Shown here: one piece after another, positions 39,628-48,596 of the stretch
Position numbering within the stretch: the first letter of the stretch is position 1
How the letters are laid out: each line of letters begins with the position of its first letter
Position numbers and translations under genes: made by a program
Notes under the pieces: model-generated
The model's database searches: none
Seen by the model: the letters and a program-made list of their open reading frames with translations, nothing else
Told to the model about the DNA's origin: nothing
Source of the DNA: Paludisphaera soli
Lineage (GTDB): Bacteria; Planctomycetota; Planctomycetia; Isosphaerales; Isosphaeraceae
Assembly (NCBI RefSeq): GCF_011064595.1
Contig: NZ_JAALJI010000007.1
Coordinates: 186,001 to 250,000, forward strand
Length of the DNA: 64,000 nucleotides
Reading direction: 5' to 3'

Positions 39628-40905
39628 CTACGCGACGGGCGACGAGTATTCGTCCGCCGCCGGCGATTCTTGGAGATCCCCGCCGGTTTCCTCGCGGTTG
39701 GGCCCAATTCCGGCCTCGGGTTCGCGTCGACCATACCAGAAGATCGGGAAGCAGAGCAGGTAGACGAGCGAGCCGACGAGCCAGACGGGGCTCGGGTAGT
39801 CGTTCTTGGTGGCGGCGTAGAAGTTGGTGACGACGACCGGCCCGAAGATCGTCGCCAGGGCCATCACCGCCACCAGCGTCCCTTGCAGCTCGCCCTGCTG
39901 GTCCTCGTCGACCTGCTTCGAGAGGATCGCCTGGAGCGCGGGCATGGCGATGCCGCCGATCGCCAGCGGGATGCAGATGGCGAAGCCCATCCAGCCCTGG
40001 GTGGCGAACCCCATCATCAGGAACCCGGCGTTGTCGGCGATCAAGGCGATGAGGAGCGTCCGACGCTCGCCGAACCGCGCGGTCAGGCGGCCCGTCAGGA
40101 ACGCTTGCGACACGGCGTAGAGCAGGCCGAAGAAGGCGAAGGTCATCCCGACGGTGCGGGCGTCCCAGCGGAACTGATGCTCGCCGTAAAGCACCCAGAT
40201 CGACTGGGGGACCTGTCCGACGCAGCAGATGATCGCATAGACCAGCACGAACGGCAGCACCCCCCGCAGGCCGAACATCCAGCGCAGCGACCGGAACGGG
40301 TTCAGGTGCGGCAGCTCGAACGCCTTCGATTCGGCCCGGTGCGACTCCGGGAGGACGAGCAGGCCCATCAGGAAGTTGATCCCGTTGAAGAGGGCCGCCG
40401 CCAGAAACGGATAACGCGGGGAATACGAGCCCACCAGGCCCCCGATGACCGGCCCGACGATGAAGCCGACGCCGAAGGCCGCGTTCAGATAGCCGTAGCG
40501 GCGGGCGCGATCCTCGTCCGACGAGATGTCGGCAATGTAGGCGGTGGCGACGGCCAGGTTCGCCCCGGTGACGCCGGCGATGATCCGGCCGACGTACAGC
40601 AACGCCAGCGTCGGCGCGAACGCCATCAGCGTGTAGTCGATCGCCGCCCCTGCGAGCGAGACCAGCAGCACCGGCCGCCTGCCGAACCGGTCGCTCAGCG
40701 CGCCCAGGATCGGCGAGAAGACGAACTGCATCAGGGCGTAGATCGACAGGAAGTAGCCGTAGTGGTCGTCCACGTCCTGCCGGTGCAGGACCTCGCGCAG
40801 GAGGGTCGGCAGGACGGGGATGATGAGCCCCATGCCGATGGCGTCGAGCGCCGCCGTGGCGAGGATGACGGTGAGCGGCCGTTTCGAGGAGCTGGCGACG
40901 ATCAA
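39628..40905 (-). CDS. MFS transporter, TetA-like
   Basis: 425 residues with twelve hydrophobic segments. The MFS loop 2-3 motif is GALSDRFGRRPVLLVSLAGAA, and the N-terminal part (LDAIGMGLIIPVLPTLLREVLH) is characteristic of the TetA/DHA1 drug antiporter group; loop 8-9 has GRLTARFGERRTLLIAL. Substrate is unknown; tetracycline resistance should not be assumed. TTG start (40903-40905) with GAGGGA upstream. The tail is acidic and cytoplasmic. Two small membrane protein genes follow downstream on the same strand. Confidence 0.91.
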   Translation of the reverse strand: MIVASSSKRPLTVILATAALDAIGMGLIIPVLPTLLREVLHRQDVDDHYGYFLSIYALMQFVFSPILGALSDRFGRRPVLLVSLAGAAIDYTLMAFAPTLALLYVGRIIAGVTGANLAVATAYIADISSDEDRARRYGYLNAAFGVGFIVGPVIGGLVGSYSPRYPFLAAALFNGINFLMGLLVLPESHRAESKAFELPHLNPFRSLRWMFGLRGVLPFVLVYAIICCVGQVPQSIWVLYGEHQFRWDARTVGMTFAFFGLLYAVSQAFLTGRLTARFGERRTLLIALIADNAGFLMMGFATQGWMGFAICIPLAIGGIAMPALQAILSKQVDEDQQGELQGTLVAVMALATIFGPVVVTNFYAATKNDYPSPVWLVGSLVYLLCFPIFWYGRREPEAGIGPNREETGGDLQESPAADEYSSPVA

Positions 40906-41034
40906 GGCGATCCCTCGCGAACGAGTCTCTCGAGGCCCGGGACTGCGATCGGCCCCGGGCGATCCCTGGAGACAGTCGACGTCAGGTCGAGGTTCGCGAC
41001 ATCGGCCGCGATCGGGCAGGTTCGGTCGGGGCGA

Positions 41035-43782
41035 TCAGCCCCAGGTCCACGAGCATTTGTGATCTCCGGCCGGCAAGGTCAGGGACCATCGGAGTCGGCC
41101 GATCCTGGAGTCGAATTCGGGCGGCGCGGATTCCGGGGTGGATTGCCAGGGCCCGAGTTCCGTCAGGCCCGGGCAGGTCACGGCCAGGTCGAGGGTGACG
41201 GGGACGGAGAGCTGGCCCTCGAACGTCAGGCGGTGTACGGCCCCCCCCAGGGGCCGTTCCAGGCGATAAGTGACGTCTCCGCAAGCGAACTTCCGCGAAA
41301 CTCCCGTCTGCGGCCAAGGGCCCGCCAGGATCGGGCGCACCCGGAGGCGACGATCGACGGCGTCGTATTCGAGCCCCGCCAGGTCGAGCATCGTCTCGAT
41401 CATCATGGCGTGGAGCCCCCAGGCGATCCCGCCGGGGGTCGTGGCGATTCGCACCGACTCCTGGCCCCGGCCGCCGGGTCGCAGGAGCAGCCCCAGGGGG
41501 CCCAGTCGCGCCAGCAGGGCGTCGATCATCGAGACCGCGCGAGTCCAGTGGCGTCCCTGGCCGGAGGCCCGGCCCAGCTCCAGCAGGTAGCGGATCATCC
41601 AGAAGGTGGCCAGGCTGGAGACCTCGGGGTGTTCGCCGACGTGCCCCGTCCGGGCGCGCGGCACCGGGGGATAGGCCATCCGAGCGAGGACGTTGGGGTC
41701 GCCGCTCAGCGGGGTGTTGGCCCGGAGGATCGTCTCGGCCGTCTTGAGCAGGTGCGGGTCCGTCGCGGAGAGGAGCTGGAAGGGGCGCGACAGCGCCAGG
41801 GCGTTGACGTCGACGGTCGAGGAGCGGTCGGCCACGAACGCCGGATCCTGCGTCCAGAGTCCCCGAAGCATCGAGATCCGCCTCCCGCTCAGGAAGCGGC
41901 CGGTCTCCGTGTCGATCAGGCCGGGGAGCCCCTCGCGCTCGGGGGCGACCTCCTTCATGATGCCCTCGTGCCAGATCCGGTCCGCGAGGCCGTCCCACTT
42001 TCGGGCCGACTGGACCTCATTCACGCGCAAGGCGAGCCGGGCCGCCGCGCGGAGGCCGGCGACCACCGCCGCGTTCGAGTAGAGGAATCGGCCGTAGAGC
42101 TGATCGCCCATGCTCGCCGAGTTGACGAGGTTCAGGTCCTCGTCGAAGAAAAGCCCGGGATGCCCGCCCGAGTCCCCCGCGCAGACCCTGGCCGCCTGCT
42201 CCACCATCGGCCAGACGCCGGCGACGAACTCGAGGTCGCCGGTCGACTGGTAGTAGCGTTCCAGGCTCCAGGGGATCATGGCGGTCTGGTCGATGGCCGG
42301 GGTCTCCCATTCGGGGATCCCGTCCATCGAATACTTCTGGAACCAGTAGAGGAACGGGCTGCTCTTGGCCCGGGTGCGGTCCAGCCATTCCAGGACGCCG
42401 CGGAGGATACCCGGATGGCCCAGTCGGGCCAGCGCGCCGCCGACCCAGAGCGCGTCCCGGGGCCAGCAGTAGGCGGAAAGGCCCCGATCCAGGCCGGCCG
42501 CCACGGCCCCGGTGTCCACGTCCGCATGAAGGCAGGCGGCCAGGGCCGAACGCCTCAGGCTCACCGCGTAGGCGGCGCGGGGGAGGTGGAGCGTCGGGAT
42601 CGGCTCGACGTACTCGTCCCATTCCTGCGCGGTGCGCTGCTCGACGGCGTCCAGGTCGGTGGAGTGGAACCAGCTCAGGGCCGGGCGGAGCCAGTGGAGG
42701 AAAGTCCCCTGGTCGCCCCTCCAGCCGGTGAAGGCCCCGCTCACCAGCAGGTCGATCGTGACCGATTCGCCGGGGGGGAGGTCGATCCACCGGTAAAGGA
42801 TCGCCTCGTTCGGCCCCGTGGGCTCGCAGTCGACGTCGCCCCGGGGGTCCAGTGCCAGCGCGAACTCGATGGTCGAATCCCGGGCCAGCTTGCGGTTCGA
42901 GTGGCCGTGGCCGCGGTTGATGGCGAGCAGCGTCCGGTCCTGGTCGTGCCAGCTCAGGCCCGTATCCCCCACGCCCCCGTTGATCTCGGCCTGGACGTAC
43001 ACGCCGAAGATCGCCTGCCGGGGCTCCGTCCCTTCGTTCTTGAGGCGGAACCGCTTGATGTACTGGCCGGCCGAGATCTCCATCCCCGCGTTCCGAGGCA
43101 GGCCGTCGCCCATCGCCACGAAGTCGGTGATGAGCACCCGGATGGGGCCGTTCCGCCAGGACAGGTCGGTCGTCAGGAGGTTGGTGGCGCCGGAATAGTT
43201 CTGGAAGGCGTCCCAGGCCGCCCGCTCCGTGAACCAGTCGAGCCGGCGGCCGACCGCGAGTCCGCCCACGATCGCGCGGAAGTGCGAACGGCTCTGGGGG
43301 AGGTCGCCTTCCTTCGGCCGGACGTTCGAGTGCAGGCCCACGGTCGGGTAATAGACGTCGTAGGTCGATCCCCTGGCGTCCACTCTCACCGCCATATGGC
43401 GATTTCCCACAAGACCTTCCGGGGCGGCCGAGAGCAGGTCGGCCGCCTCCGTCCGATCCGGCAGGTTGGGCCGGACGATCGAGTCCTGGTAGACGCTGTA
43501 GGCGGTCTCTTCGCCTTGTCGCTCGGCCACGGAGCGATAATGGAGCCGCACGCCCACGGCTTGGGGGGGGATCGGGGCGTGCCAGTAGCTGTTGCCTGCC
43601 TTGTTCTCGATCCAGAACGTGGGGATCCGGCCCAGGTTCACGTCGTCGGCGTAAAGCTCCAGCCAGACCCGTTGATCGTCCTCGACGGGATGGGTCCCGA
43701 CGACCGCCGCGGACCACATTCCCGCGCGGATCGGACCCGCGTTGCGCCCCTTCGCCGCCGATTCGATCCACGTCGCCACCAT
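41035..43782 (-). CDS. glycoside hydrolase, GH15/glucoamylase-like
   Basis: 915 residues, no signal peptide. The N-terminal 100 residues (VWLELYADDVNLGR) look like a beta-sandwich. A glucodextranase-type N domain follows (YDVYYPTVGLHSNVRPKEGDL), and the (alpha/alpha)6 catalytic barrel has AYCWPRDALWVGGALARLGHP, the GH15 W-P-R-D signature, and IPEWETPAIDQTAMIPWSLERYY, which would hold the general acid Glu beside the DQT turn. A C-terminal beta domain ends the protein. It would hydrolyse alpha-glucosidic links from the non-reducing end, perhaps on glycogen or trehalose. ATG 43780-43782 has GAGG upstream. An isomerase/epimerase-like gene is divergent to it. Confidence 0.82.
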   Translation of the reverse strand: MVATWIESAAKGRNAGPIRAGMWSAAVVGTHPVEDDQRVWLELYADDVNLGRIPTFWIENKAGNSYWHAPIPPQAVGVRLHYRSVAERQGEETAYSVYQDSIVRPNLPDRTEAADLLSAAPEGLVGNRHMAVRVDARGSTYDVYYPTVGLHSNVRPKEGDLPQSRSHFRAIVGGLAVGRRLDWFTERAAWDAFQNYSGATNLLTTDLSWRNGPIRVLITDFVAMGDGLPRNAGMEISAGQYIKRFRLKNEGTEPRQAIFGVYVQAEINGGVGDTGLSWHDQDRTLLAINRGHGHSNRKLARDSTIEFALALDPRGDVDCEPTGPNEAILYRWIDLPPGESVTIDLLVSGAFTGWRGDQGTFLHWLRPALSWFHSTDLDAVEQRTAQEWDEYVEPIPTLHLPRAAYAVSLRRSALAACLHADVDTGAVAAGLDRGLSAYCWPRDALWVGGALARLGHPGILRGVLEWLDRTRAKSSPFLYWFQKYSMDGIPEWETPAIDQTAMIPWSLERYYQSTGDLEFVAGVWPMVEQAARVCAGDSGGHPGLFFDEDLNLVNSASMGDQLYGRFLYSNAAVVAGLRAAARLALRVNEVQSARKWDGLADRIWHEGIMKEVAPEREGLPGLIDTETGRFLSGRRISMLRGLWTQDPAFVADRSSTVDVNALALSRPFQLLSATDPHLLKTAETILRANTPLSGDPNVLARMAYPPVPRARTGHVGEHPEVSSLATFWMIRYLLELGRASGQGRHWTRAVSMIDALLARLGPLGLLLRPGGRGQESVRIATTPGGIAWGLHAMMIETMLDLAGLEYDAVDRRLRVRPILAGPWPQTGVSRKFACGDVTYRLERPLGGAVHRLTFEGQLSVPVTLDLAVTCPGLTELGPWQSTPESAPPEFDSRIGRLRWSLTLPAGDHKCSWTWG

Positions 43783-44022
43783 GACTGGGTAGCCTCACCT
43801 CGCCAGTGGGCGCATCTCGCAGGCGTGATTAGGATAAGAGCGCGAACGGGAAGGGCGCGCTGCATCACGCCCCGCCTCGCGGCGTCCCGTCGGACTCGAA
43901 GATTCTCCGATTTTCCGGACCTCGCGCCAAGGGGATGCCGGGGCTGGAACGGATGGTTTGGACCGTCGAGGCCGACGGAACCATCGTGCTCGAATGAACC
44001 GAGAAGGAGGTCGACAATCGCC

Positions 44023-44925
44023 ATGTACGCATGTTGGAACGCGAGGGCCGTCGGGCTCGCCATGACGGCGGAGGCGTCCATCGAGCTGGCCGCGGAGGCC
44101 GGTTTCGACGGGGTCGACCTCCTGGTCCGCGACGTGGTGGATTCGGGAGTCGACCCGAGGATGCTGCGGCGTCGCATGGAGGATCTCGGCCTTCGCGGGG
44201 GCGGTTGGACGCTGCCGATGAACTGGAAGAATGAGCCCGAGGCTTTCGAGGCCGACCTTGCGAGGCTCCCCCATTACGCCGAGGCGGCGGCCGTCCTCGG
44301 CCTGCTGCGGACGGGGACCTGGGTACGCTTCGAATCCGATCCGTGCGACCCCGAATCGCTCGCGGACACCGCGGCCCGCGAGCGCCTGGTGAGGGAGTCG
44401 ACGGCCTGGCAGATGGACCGGCTCGATCGAATCGCGCGCATCCTGGAGGAGCACGGCAGCCGGATCGGGCTGGAAATCATCGGGTCGGCGTCGGAACGGA
44501 CCGGCCGAGGGGTTCCGCTCATCTCCAGCTATGTCGCGCTGCTTCGCGCGTTCGAAGGACTGGCGCGAGCCCACGCCAACGTGGGGGTGCTGGCGGACGC
44601 CTACCATCTCTCTGCGTCAGGGGAGGAGGTCGGTGCGTCGCTCGGGTGGGGCGTGTCGGCTGTGACATGGGTGCACTTGGCCGACCCGGCGAACCCGGAG
44701 CGGACGTCGATGCGCGATCATGAGCGGCTGCTGCCCGGAGAGGGGAGCGCAGGCCTCTGTGGAACGCTGTTGCGAGCCCTGGCCGAGGGCGGCTACGACG
44801 GTCCGGTCACGGCAGAGCCGTTGACGCAGAGTCGTTCCTTCGCGACGGACGATCCGAGGGACAGGGCGTCGGCGACGCGTGGGTCCCTTCGTCGAGTCTG
44901 GCCGGATCGATGCCTCGCGGATTGA
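44023..44925 (+). CDS. sugar phosphate isomerase/epimerase-like TIM barrel protein
   Basis: 300 residues. AP endonuclease 2/xylose isomerase-like fold. Candidate metal ligands are in RIGLEIIGS (Glu), LADAYHLSAS (Asp, His), VTWVHLADPA (His) and PVTAEPLTQS (Glu), in the expected order. The N-terminus is ACWNARAVGLAMTAEASIELAAEAGFDGVDLLV. The substrate is unknown. AAGGAGG lies twelve bases before the ATG, which decides the start; the huge frame upstream is only a shadow of the reverse-strand genes. It is followed by a bidirectional hairpin before csrA. Confidence 0.89.
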   Translation: MYACWNARAVGLAMTAEASIELAAEAGFDGVDLLVRDVVDSGVDPRMLRRRMEDLGLRGGGWTLPMNWKNEPEAFEADLARLPHYAEAAAVLGLLRTGTWVRFESDPCDPESLADTAARERLVRESTAWQMDRLDRIARILEEHGSRIGLEIIGSASERTGRGVPLISSYVALLRAFEGLARAHANVGVLADAYHLSASGEEVGASLGWGVSAVTWVHLADPANPERTSMRDHERLLPGEGSAGLCGTLLRALAEGGYDGPVTAEPLTQSRSFATDDPRDRASATRGSLRRVWPDRCLAD

Positions 44926-44950
44926 TCGCGAGCCGGGGCGGGGGGGGTGA

Positions 44951-44969
44951 AGCCGGGGGATCCCCGGCT
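44951..44969. terminator. hairpin between convergent isomerase and csrA
   Basis: AGCCGGGG (44951-44958) pairs with CCCCGGCT (44962-44969) across a three-base loop. It lies between the ends of the isomerase gene (plus) and csrA (minus). No U-tract. Confidence 0.5.
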
Positions 44970-45046
44970 CGAACTCTCCTGCGTCTCGGGGGAGATGCCG
45001 AGGGCGAGGCGGCCGTCGCCAGGTCGGAGGCGGCCCGGATGAATCG

Positions 45047-45235
45047 TCAGACGCTGAGCTCTTCCACCTGGCGATTGGTCGTCCGCTGGGGGGCGATCTC
45101 TTCGCGATAGACGGGCACGTCCTGAGGAGCTTCAATCCCGATCCGGATCTGGTTGCGGTCGATCTTGACCACCGTCACCACGATGTTATCGCCGATGACG
45201 ATCTTCTCTCCCAGCTTCCTGCTCAGAACCAGCAT
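45047..45235 (-). CDS. csrA: carbon storage regulator CsrA
   Basis: 62 residues. A dimeric RNA-binding protein that binds GGA motifs near ribosome sites. The N-terminus [25 protein letters not shown] is canonical, with [17 protein letters not shown] completing the fold (Arg44 region present). The ATG at 45233-45235 is required by the conserved MLVLSR start and has GGGAGA upstream; the longer frame from 45313 is not the start. The gene lies alone, away from fliW; a second CsrA is at 60885. The leader is AT-rich with duplicated elements (45330-45378). Confidence 0.95.
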   Translation of the reverse strand: MLVLSRKLGEKIVIGDNIVVTVVKIDRNQIRIGIEAPQDVPVYREEIAPQRTTNRQVEELSV

Positions 45236-45329
45236 GGCACTCTCCCGGATGAAGGCGTCGAGGTCGTGTTGGGTGACCCTGTTGGGTCTTTCCATGCCCT
45301 CCCTTAAAAGCATTCGGCGTGCCGAACCC

Positions 45330-45378
45330 CGAAATCGGACTTTAAGAAATCCGCTAAGCTTCAGCGAAATCGGGACTT
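45330..45378 (-). promoter_or_regulatory. AT-rich csrA leader with duplicated 13-base element
   Basis: The plus-strand text CGAAATCGGACTT (45330-45342) recurs as CGAAATCGGGACTT (45365-45378), 35 bases apart. Between them is a near-palindrome CGCTAAGCTTCAGCG. The stretch is strikingly A/T-rich for this genome. On the csrA strand TTGACA (45428-45433) is upstream, with only a weak -10 at 17 bases. GCGGAU and AAGGGAGG motifs lie on the mRNA before the start, so autoregulation by CsrA is conceivable. Confidence 0.45.
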
Positions 45379-45462
45379 AGAAAAAAAATCAAGTGCCCCT
45401 CGACTGCGAAGCCGAGAGTCTTCGAACTGTCAACATCGCCACTCCTTACCGAGGCGGCTTGT

Positions 45463-45478
45463 AAAAACGGGAACCCGT
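45463..45478 (-). terminator. intrinsic terminator of the metallophosphoesterase gene
   Basis: On the minus strand ACGG-GTTC-CCGT is followed by TTTTT just past the stop at 45487. The stem is only four to five base pairs, but the U-tract is good. Confidence 0.55.
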
Positions 45479-45486
45479 GTATCCAG

Positions 45487-46197
45487 TTAGACGCCGGCCA
45501 CGCGAATCGGTCGAAATCCGACGGCGTCGGCGGCGACGCACTGATAGCGGACGTTCCCGCGCAGGCCCTGGACGGCCCGCGACCATTGGCTCTGGATGTG
45601 GAGATGTCCGTAGAGGCACGCGGACACGCCGTGGCGCTCGAAGCTCTCGACCCAAGGGCCGGGGCGGTTGTAGGCGTCGAACGGCGGGAAATGCCAGAGC
45701 AGGATCAGCGGCTGCTCGGGCCCTTGACGGAGAGCCGAGGCGGTCTCGAGCGCCGTTTCGAGCCCGGCCAGGGTCCGCGCCACCGCCTTCTCGTCGACGG
45801 GGGCGTTCGGGTCGTCGACGCGGGGGACGGCCATCGAGCGGGCTCCGGCGACGAGCACGCCCGCGACGACCTCGGCGGTTCCTTCCACGGCCCGCAGCGA
45901 AGGCCGCAGCAAGGGGCGGATCTTCGCCAGGTCGTTCCACCAGGCGTCGTGATTGCCCGGGGCCAGGACCTTGCGGCCCGGCATGGATTCGAGCCATCGC
46001 AGGTCGGGCTGAAGCTCGCGGTGGTTCCTCGCCATCGAGACGTCGCCGGGGATCAGGACGAGGTCCTCGGGCCGGACGGCCGCGCGCCAGCCGGCCTCCA
46101 GCTTCGCCACGTGGTCGCCCCAGCGGGCCCCGAAACGGTCGCGCCGGTCCGGCCTAGCGAGGGACAGGTGGAGGTCCGAGACGGCCCAGACGCTCAC
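45487..46197 (-). CDS. metallophosphoesterase
   Basis: 236 residues. Calcineurin-type metal-binding motifs in order: SDLHLSLARPD, GDVSMARN, GNHDAWW, LWHFPPFDAYN and YGHLHIQSQ. A cytoplasmic phosphohydrolase of unknown substrate, similar to the YvnB/YkuE-like predicted phosphohydrolases. The GTG start (46195-46197) overlaps the stop of the MBL-fold gene (GTGA), so the two are coupled. A terminator follows. Confidence 0.9.
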   Translation of the reverse strand: MSVWAVSDLHLSLARPDRRDRFGARWGDHVAKLEAGWRAAVRPEDLVLIPGDVSMARNHRELQPDLRWLESMPGRKVLAPGNHDAWWNDLAKIRPLLRPSLRAVEGTAEVVAGVLVAGARSMAVPRVDDPNAPVDEKAVARTLAGLETALETASALRQGPEQPLILLWHFPPFDAYNRPGPWVESFERHGVSACLYGHLHIQSQWSRAVQGLRGNVRYQCVAADAVGFRPIRVAGV

Positions 46198-46886
46198 GCT
46201 CCATCGTCCCGCGGGGCCGTCCTGGCCAGGTACTCGCGGACGTACGGATTCGTCCGACGCTCCGAGCCGATCGTGGTGACGCCGCCGTGGCCGGGGTAGA
46301 CCCGGGCCTCGTCCGGGAGCGTCAGCAGCTTGGCCGTGATGCCCGACATGAGGACCTCGAAGTCCCGCTTCGGGTCGCCGCCGAAGTCGACGCGGCCGAT
46401 CGAGCCGGCGAAGAGGACGTCCCCGCCGAGCACCGCCGCGGGCTCCTCGGCGTCCAGGATGTAGACCACGGAGCCGGGGCTGTGGCCGGGGATCTCGCGG
46501 ACCAGGATGGAGAAGCCGGCGAGTTCGAGGCGATCGCCGTCGTCGACCAGGCGGTCGGCCGGGGGGCTCAGGACCGGCTCGCCGGACGGGGCGCTCAGGT
46601 TCTTGACCCGGTCGGTCAGCATGGGGGCGTCGCCCCGGCCGATGATCAGCGGCGCGTCCGGGTGCGCGGCCTTGAGCGCCGCGTTGCCCGCGATGTGGTC
46701 GACGTGGCCGTGCGTGTTGAGGATCGCGGCCAGCGACTTGCCGTCGTGCTCCAGCAGTTCCAGGATCGTGCGCGAGTCGAAGCCCGGGTCGACGACCAGG
46801 GCGTCGGTCCGGCCGGGGCGGCTCAGGACGTAGGCCATCTGGGCGTAAGGCGCCGATTCCACGACGTCGATGGTGAATTCCGCCAT
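46194..46886 (-). CDS. MBL-fold metallo-hydrolase (glyoxalase II-like)
   Basis: 230 residues. The metal-binding motif is THGHVDHIAGN (H-x-H-x-D-H), later ligands are in IPGHSPGSVVY, GDVLFAGSIGRVDF (Asp) and YPGHGGVTTIG. This is the hydroxyacylglutathione-hydrolase/persulfide-dioxygenase-like group; the substrate is not certain. It sits first in a two-gene unit with the metallophosphoesterase (four-base overlap). ATG start at 46884-46886 (MAEFTIDVVE). Confidence 0.91.
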   Translation of the reverse strand: MAEFTIDVVESAPYAQMAYVLSRPGRTDALVVDPGFDSRTILELLEHDGKSLAAILNTHGHVDHIAGNAALKAAHPDAPLIIGRGDAPMLTDRVKNLSAPSGEPVLSPPADRLVDDGDRLELAGFSILVREIPGHSPGSVVYILDAEEPAAVLGGDVLFAGSIGRVDFGGDPKRDFEVLMSGITAKLLTLPDEARVYPGHGGVTTIGSERRTNPYVREYLARTAPRDDGA

Positions 46887-47211
46887 GACGGCCGTTCTCC
46901 CCTCTCTCGGACAAGCAGTTCCAACTTTGTTCGCGCGTTGCTCTTGAAGAGCGGTGTTCGGATCGCCGATGATTGAACCTTGAGAGGCCCCGACGACCGG
47001 TCAACCACCATATCGCGAATCTGGGGAAAAGGCGAGTCGCGGACTGGGCCTGCAATTTGCGTGATATAGTTCGACGAGGCGGTTTCGCGGCCCACGCCCG
47101 GACGGCGTTTGCACCGGCCGGCTAGCGACACCGCCCCCGCTGGTTGGCGCTGCGCCGACCGCGCTCGGGGAATTGGAATATCAAGGTCATCCAGCAGGGG
47201 GATGCGGAAAC
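46887..47211. other. divergent intergenic region MBL hydrolase / DUF1571
   Basis: 325 bases with no convincing gene. A TATAGT near 47070 on the plus strand could be a -10 for the DUF1571 gene, but no good -35 is seen. CTCTTGAAGAG is a short palindrome near 46945. Confidence 0.3.
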
Positions 47212-48186
47212 ATGCGTCGACGACGATCCGGAGGGCTGACGGAAGCTGGTTCGCGGCGCGTCCTCGCCGGGTCGCTCGGCAAACGCACGGCGGCGGCGTC
47301 GCTGATCCTCGCGCTGGCGATGGCGGCCGACGCCCCCCGGGGAGACGTCCCGGCCGCGAAGGCCGGCGAGAAGCCGGCGGCTGCGCCGGACCGCATCGCG
47401 CTCACCGAGGCCGCGGCCGCTCCGATCGGCGGGGCCGACCCGGACCTGTCCGCGAAGTCCCCGATCAAGGAGGCGATCAGCCTCAAGCCCGAGAGCCCGA
47501 GCGGACGCGCGGTGAAGGAAATCCTCGGTTGCCAGGCCCGGTTCGCGAACGTCAAGGATTACACCTGCACGTTCTACAAGCGCGAGCGCATCGACGGTGA
47601 ACTGTCGTCGATGAACGTCATGAGCATGAAGATGCGCAACGCACCGTATAGCATCTATTTCCGCTTCCATCAGCCCAACAAGGGCCGGGAGGCGATCTTC
47701 GTCGAGGGCCGCAACGACGGGCGGATCCTGGCCCACGACGTGGGCTTCACGAAGCTCCTGGCCGGAACCATGAGGCTGGATCCGCAGGGCGCCCGGGCGA
47801 TGGAGAACTGCCGACACCCGATCACCAAGGCCGGGATCGGCCACCTCATCGACACGATCGCCGATCGCTGGCAGGCCGAACTGGACGACCAGGAGTCGGT
47901 CGTCCTCTTCGATCCCAAGATCCGCATCGGCTCGGCCCCCTGCCTGCTCATCGAGGCGATCCACCCGGAGAAGAAGCCCGGCTACTACTTCCACAAGGTC
48001 CGGCTCTTCATCCACTCCGAGCTGGGAATCCCCATTCGCTACGAAGCCTACGACTGGCCGGCCAAGCCGGGCGAGGCCCCCGAGCTGCTTGAGGAGTACG
48101 CCTACGACGGCGTGAAGCTCAACGTCGGCCTCGACGACGGCGACTTCGACGCCGCCAATCAGCTCTACTCCTTCGGCCGTTTCTGA
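47212..48186 (+). CDS. DUF1571 domain protein, exported
   Basis: 324 residues. A signal-like N-terminus (LGKRTAAASLILALAMAADA) precedes a Pro/Ala-rich linker and the DUF1571 domain (KDYTCTFYKRERIDGELSS; PYSIYFRFHQPNKGREAIFVEGRNDGRILAHD; HKVRLFIHSELGIPIRYEAYDWP; LNVGLDDGDFDAAN). DUF1571 is a planctomycete-rich family related to LolA-like outer-membrane proteins by fold expectation; function is not established. ATG 47212 has AGGGGG ten bases upstream; TTG 47173 gives 13 extra residues. Confidence 0.87.
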   Translation: MRRRRSGGLTEAGSRRVLAGSLGKRTAAASLILALAMAADAPRGDVPAAKAGEKPAAAPDRIALTEAAAAPIGGADPDLSAKSPIKEAISLKPESPSGRAVKEILGCQARFANVKDYTCTFYKRERIDGELSSMNVMSMKMRNAPYSIYFRFHQPNKGREAIFVEGRNDGRILAHDVGFTKLLAGTMRLDPQGARAMENCRHPITKAGIGHLIDTIADRWQAELDDQESVVLFDPKIRIGSAPCLLIEAIHPEKKPGYYFHKVRLFIHSELGIPIRYEAYDWPAKPGEAPELLEEYAYDGVKLNVGLDDGDFDAANQLYSFGRF

Positions 48187-48596
48187 GCCCACCCCCTCGC
48201 GAGCGACGAGTCCGGCTTTTTTAGTCGTGATCGGCCTCCCGCCGGGAAACCCGCGAACTCCGCCCGCGATCCTCATGCTCGCCGGGGGGGGCGGCCGATA
48301 CTCGAAGACGGCGGTCGATCGGGACCGCGGGTTCGAGGCGCCGGACGATCCCCCGATCCGCCTGCCGAGGCTCGCTCAAGCGACCTTGGCAGGAGGGGGG
48401 CCGTCCGCTAGAATCCGCCCCGCTCCAAGGATGGCGAGCGGGTCGATCGCTGAATCATCTCTTCACGACATCGTTCAGGCGTCCGCCTTCTTGCACTTCT
48501 CCGAATCGCCGTCGTTGGTTTAATGTTGCGCAAGCCGCAGGCTGTTCCAGGGCCGGGACGGCCAAGGTCCTCGATCGATCCATGGAAGGAGGCTCG
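48187..48596. other. intergenic region before rimI
   Basis: 410 bases without a convincing gene. A short T-run (TTTTTT near 48216-48221) just past the DUF1571 stop could end its transcript, with only a weak stem (CTCG/CGAG) before it. Otherwise nothing is seen. Confidence 0.3.

Noticed and set aside
43934-43996. 20-codon frame MPGLERMVWTVEADG... just before the isomerase gene
   Set aside because: Could be a leader peptide, but it has no clear ribosome site and no motif; not called.
39670-44022. Upstream part of the long plus-strand frame that ends in the isomerase gene
   Set aside because: It is antisense to the MFS and GH15 genes, with a composition (Arg/Gly/Pro/Asp) typical of shadow translation. 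The isomerase starts at 44023 with its own AAGGAGG.
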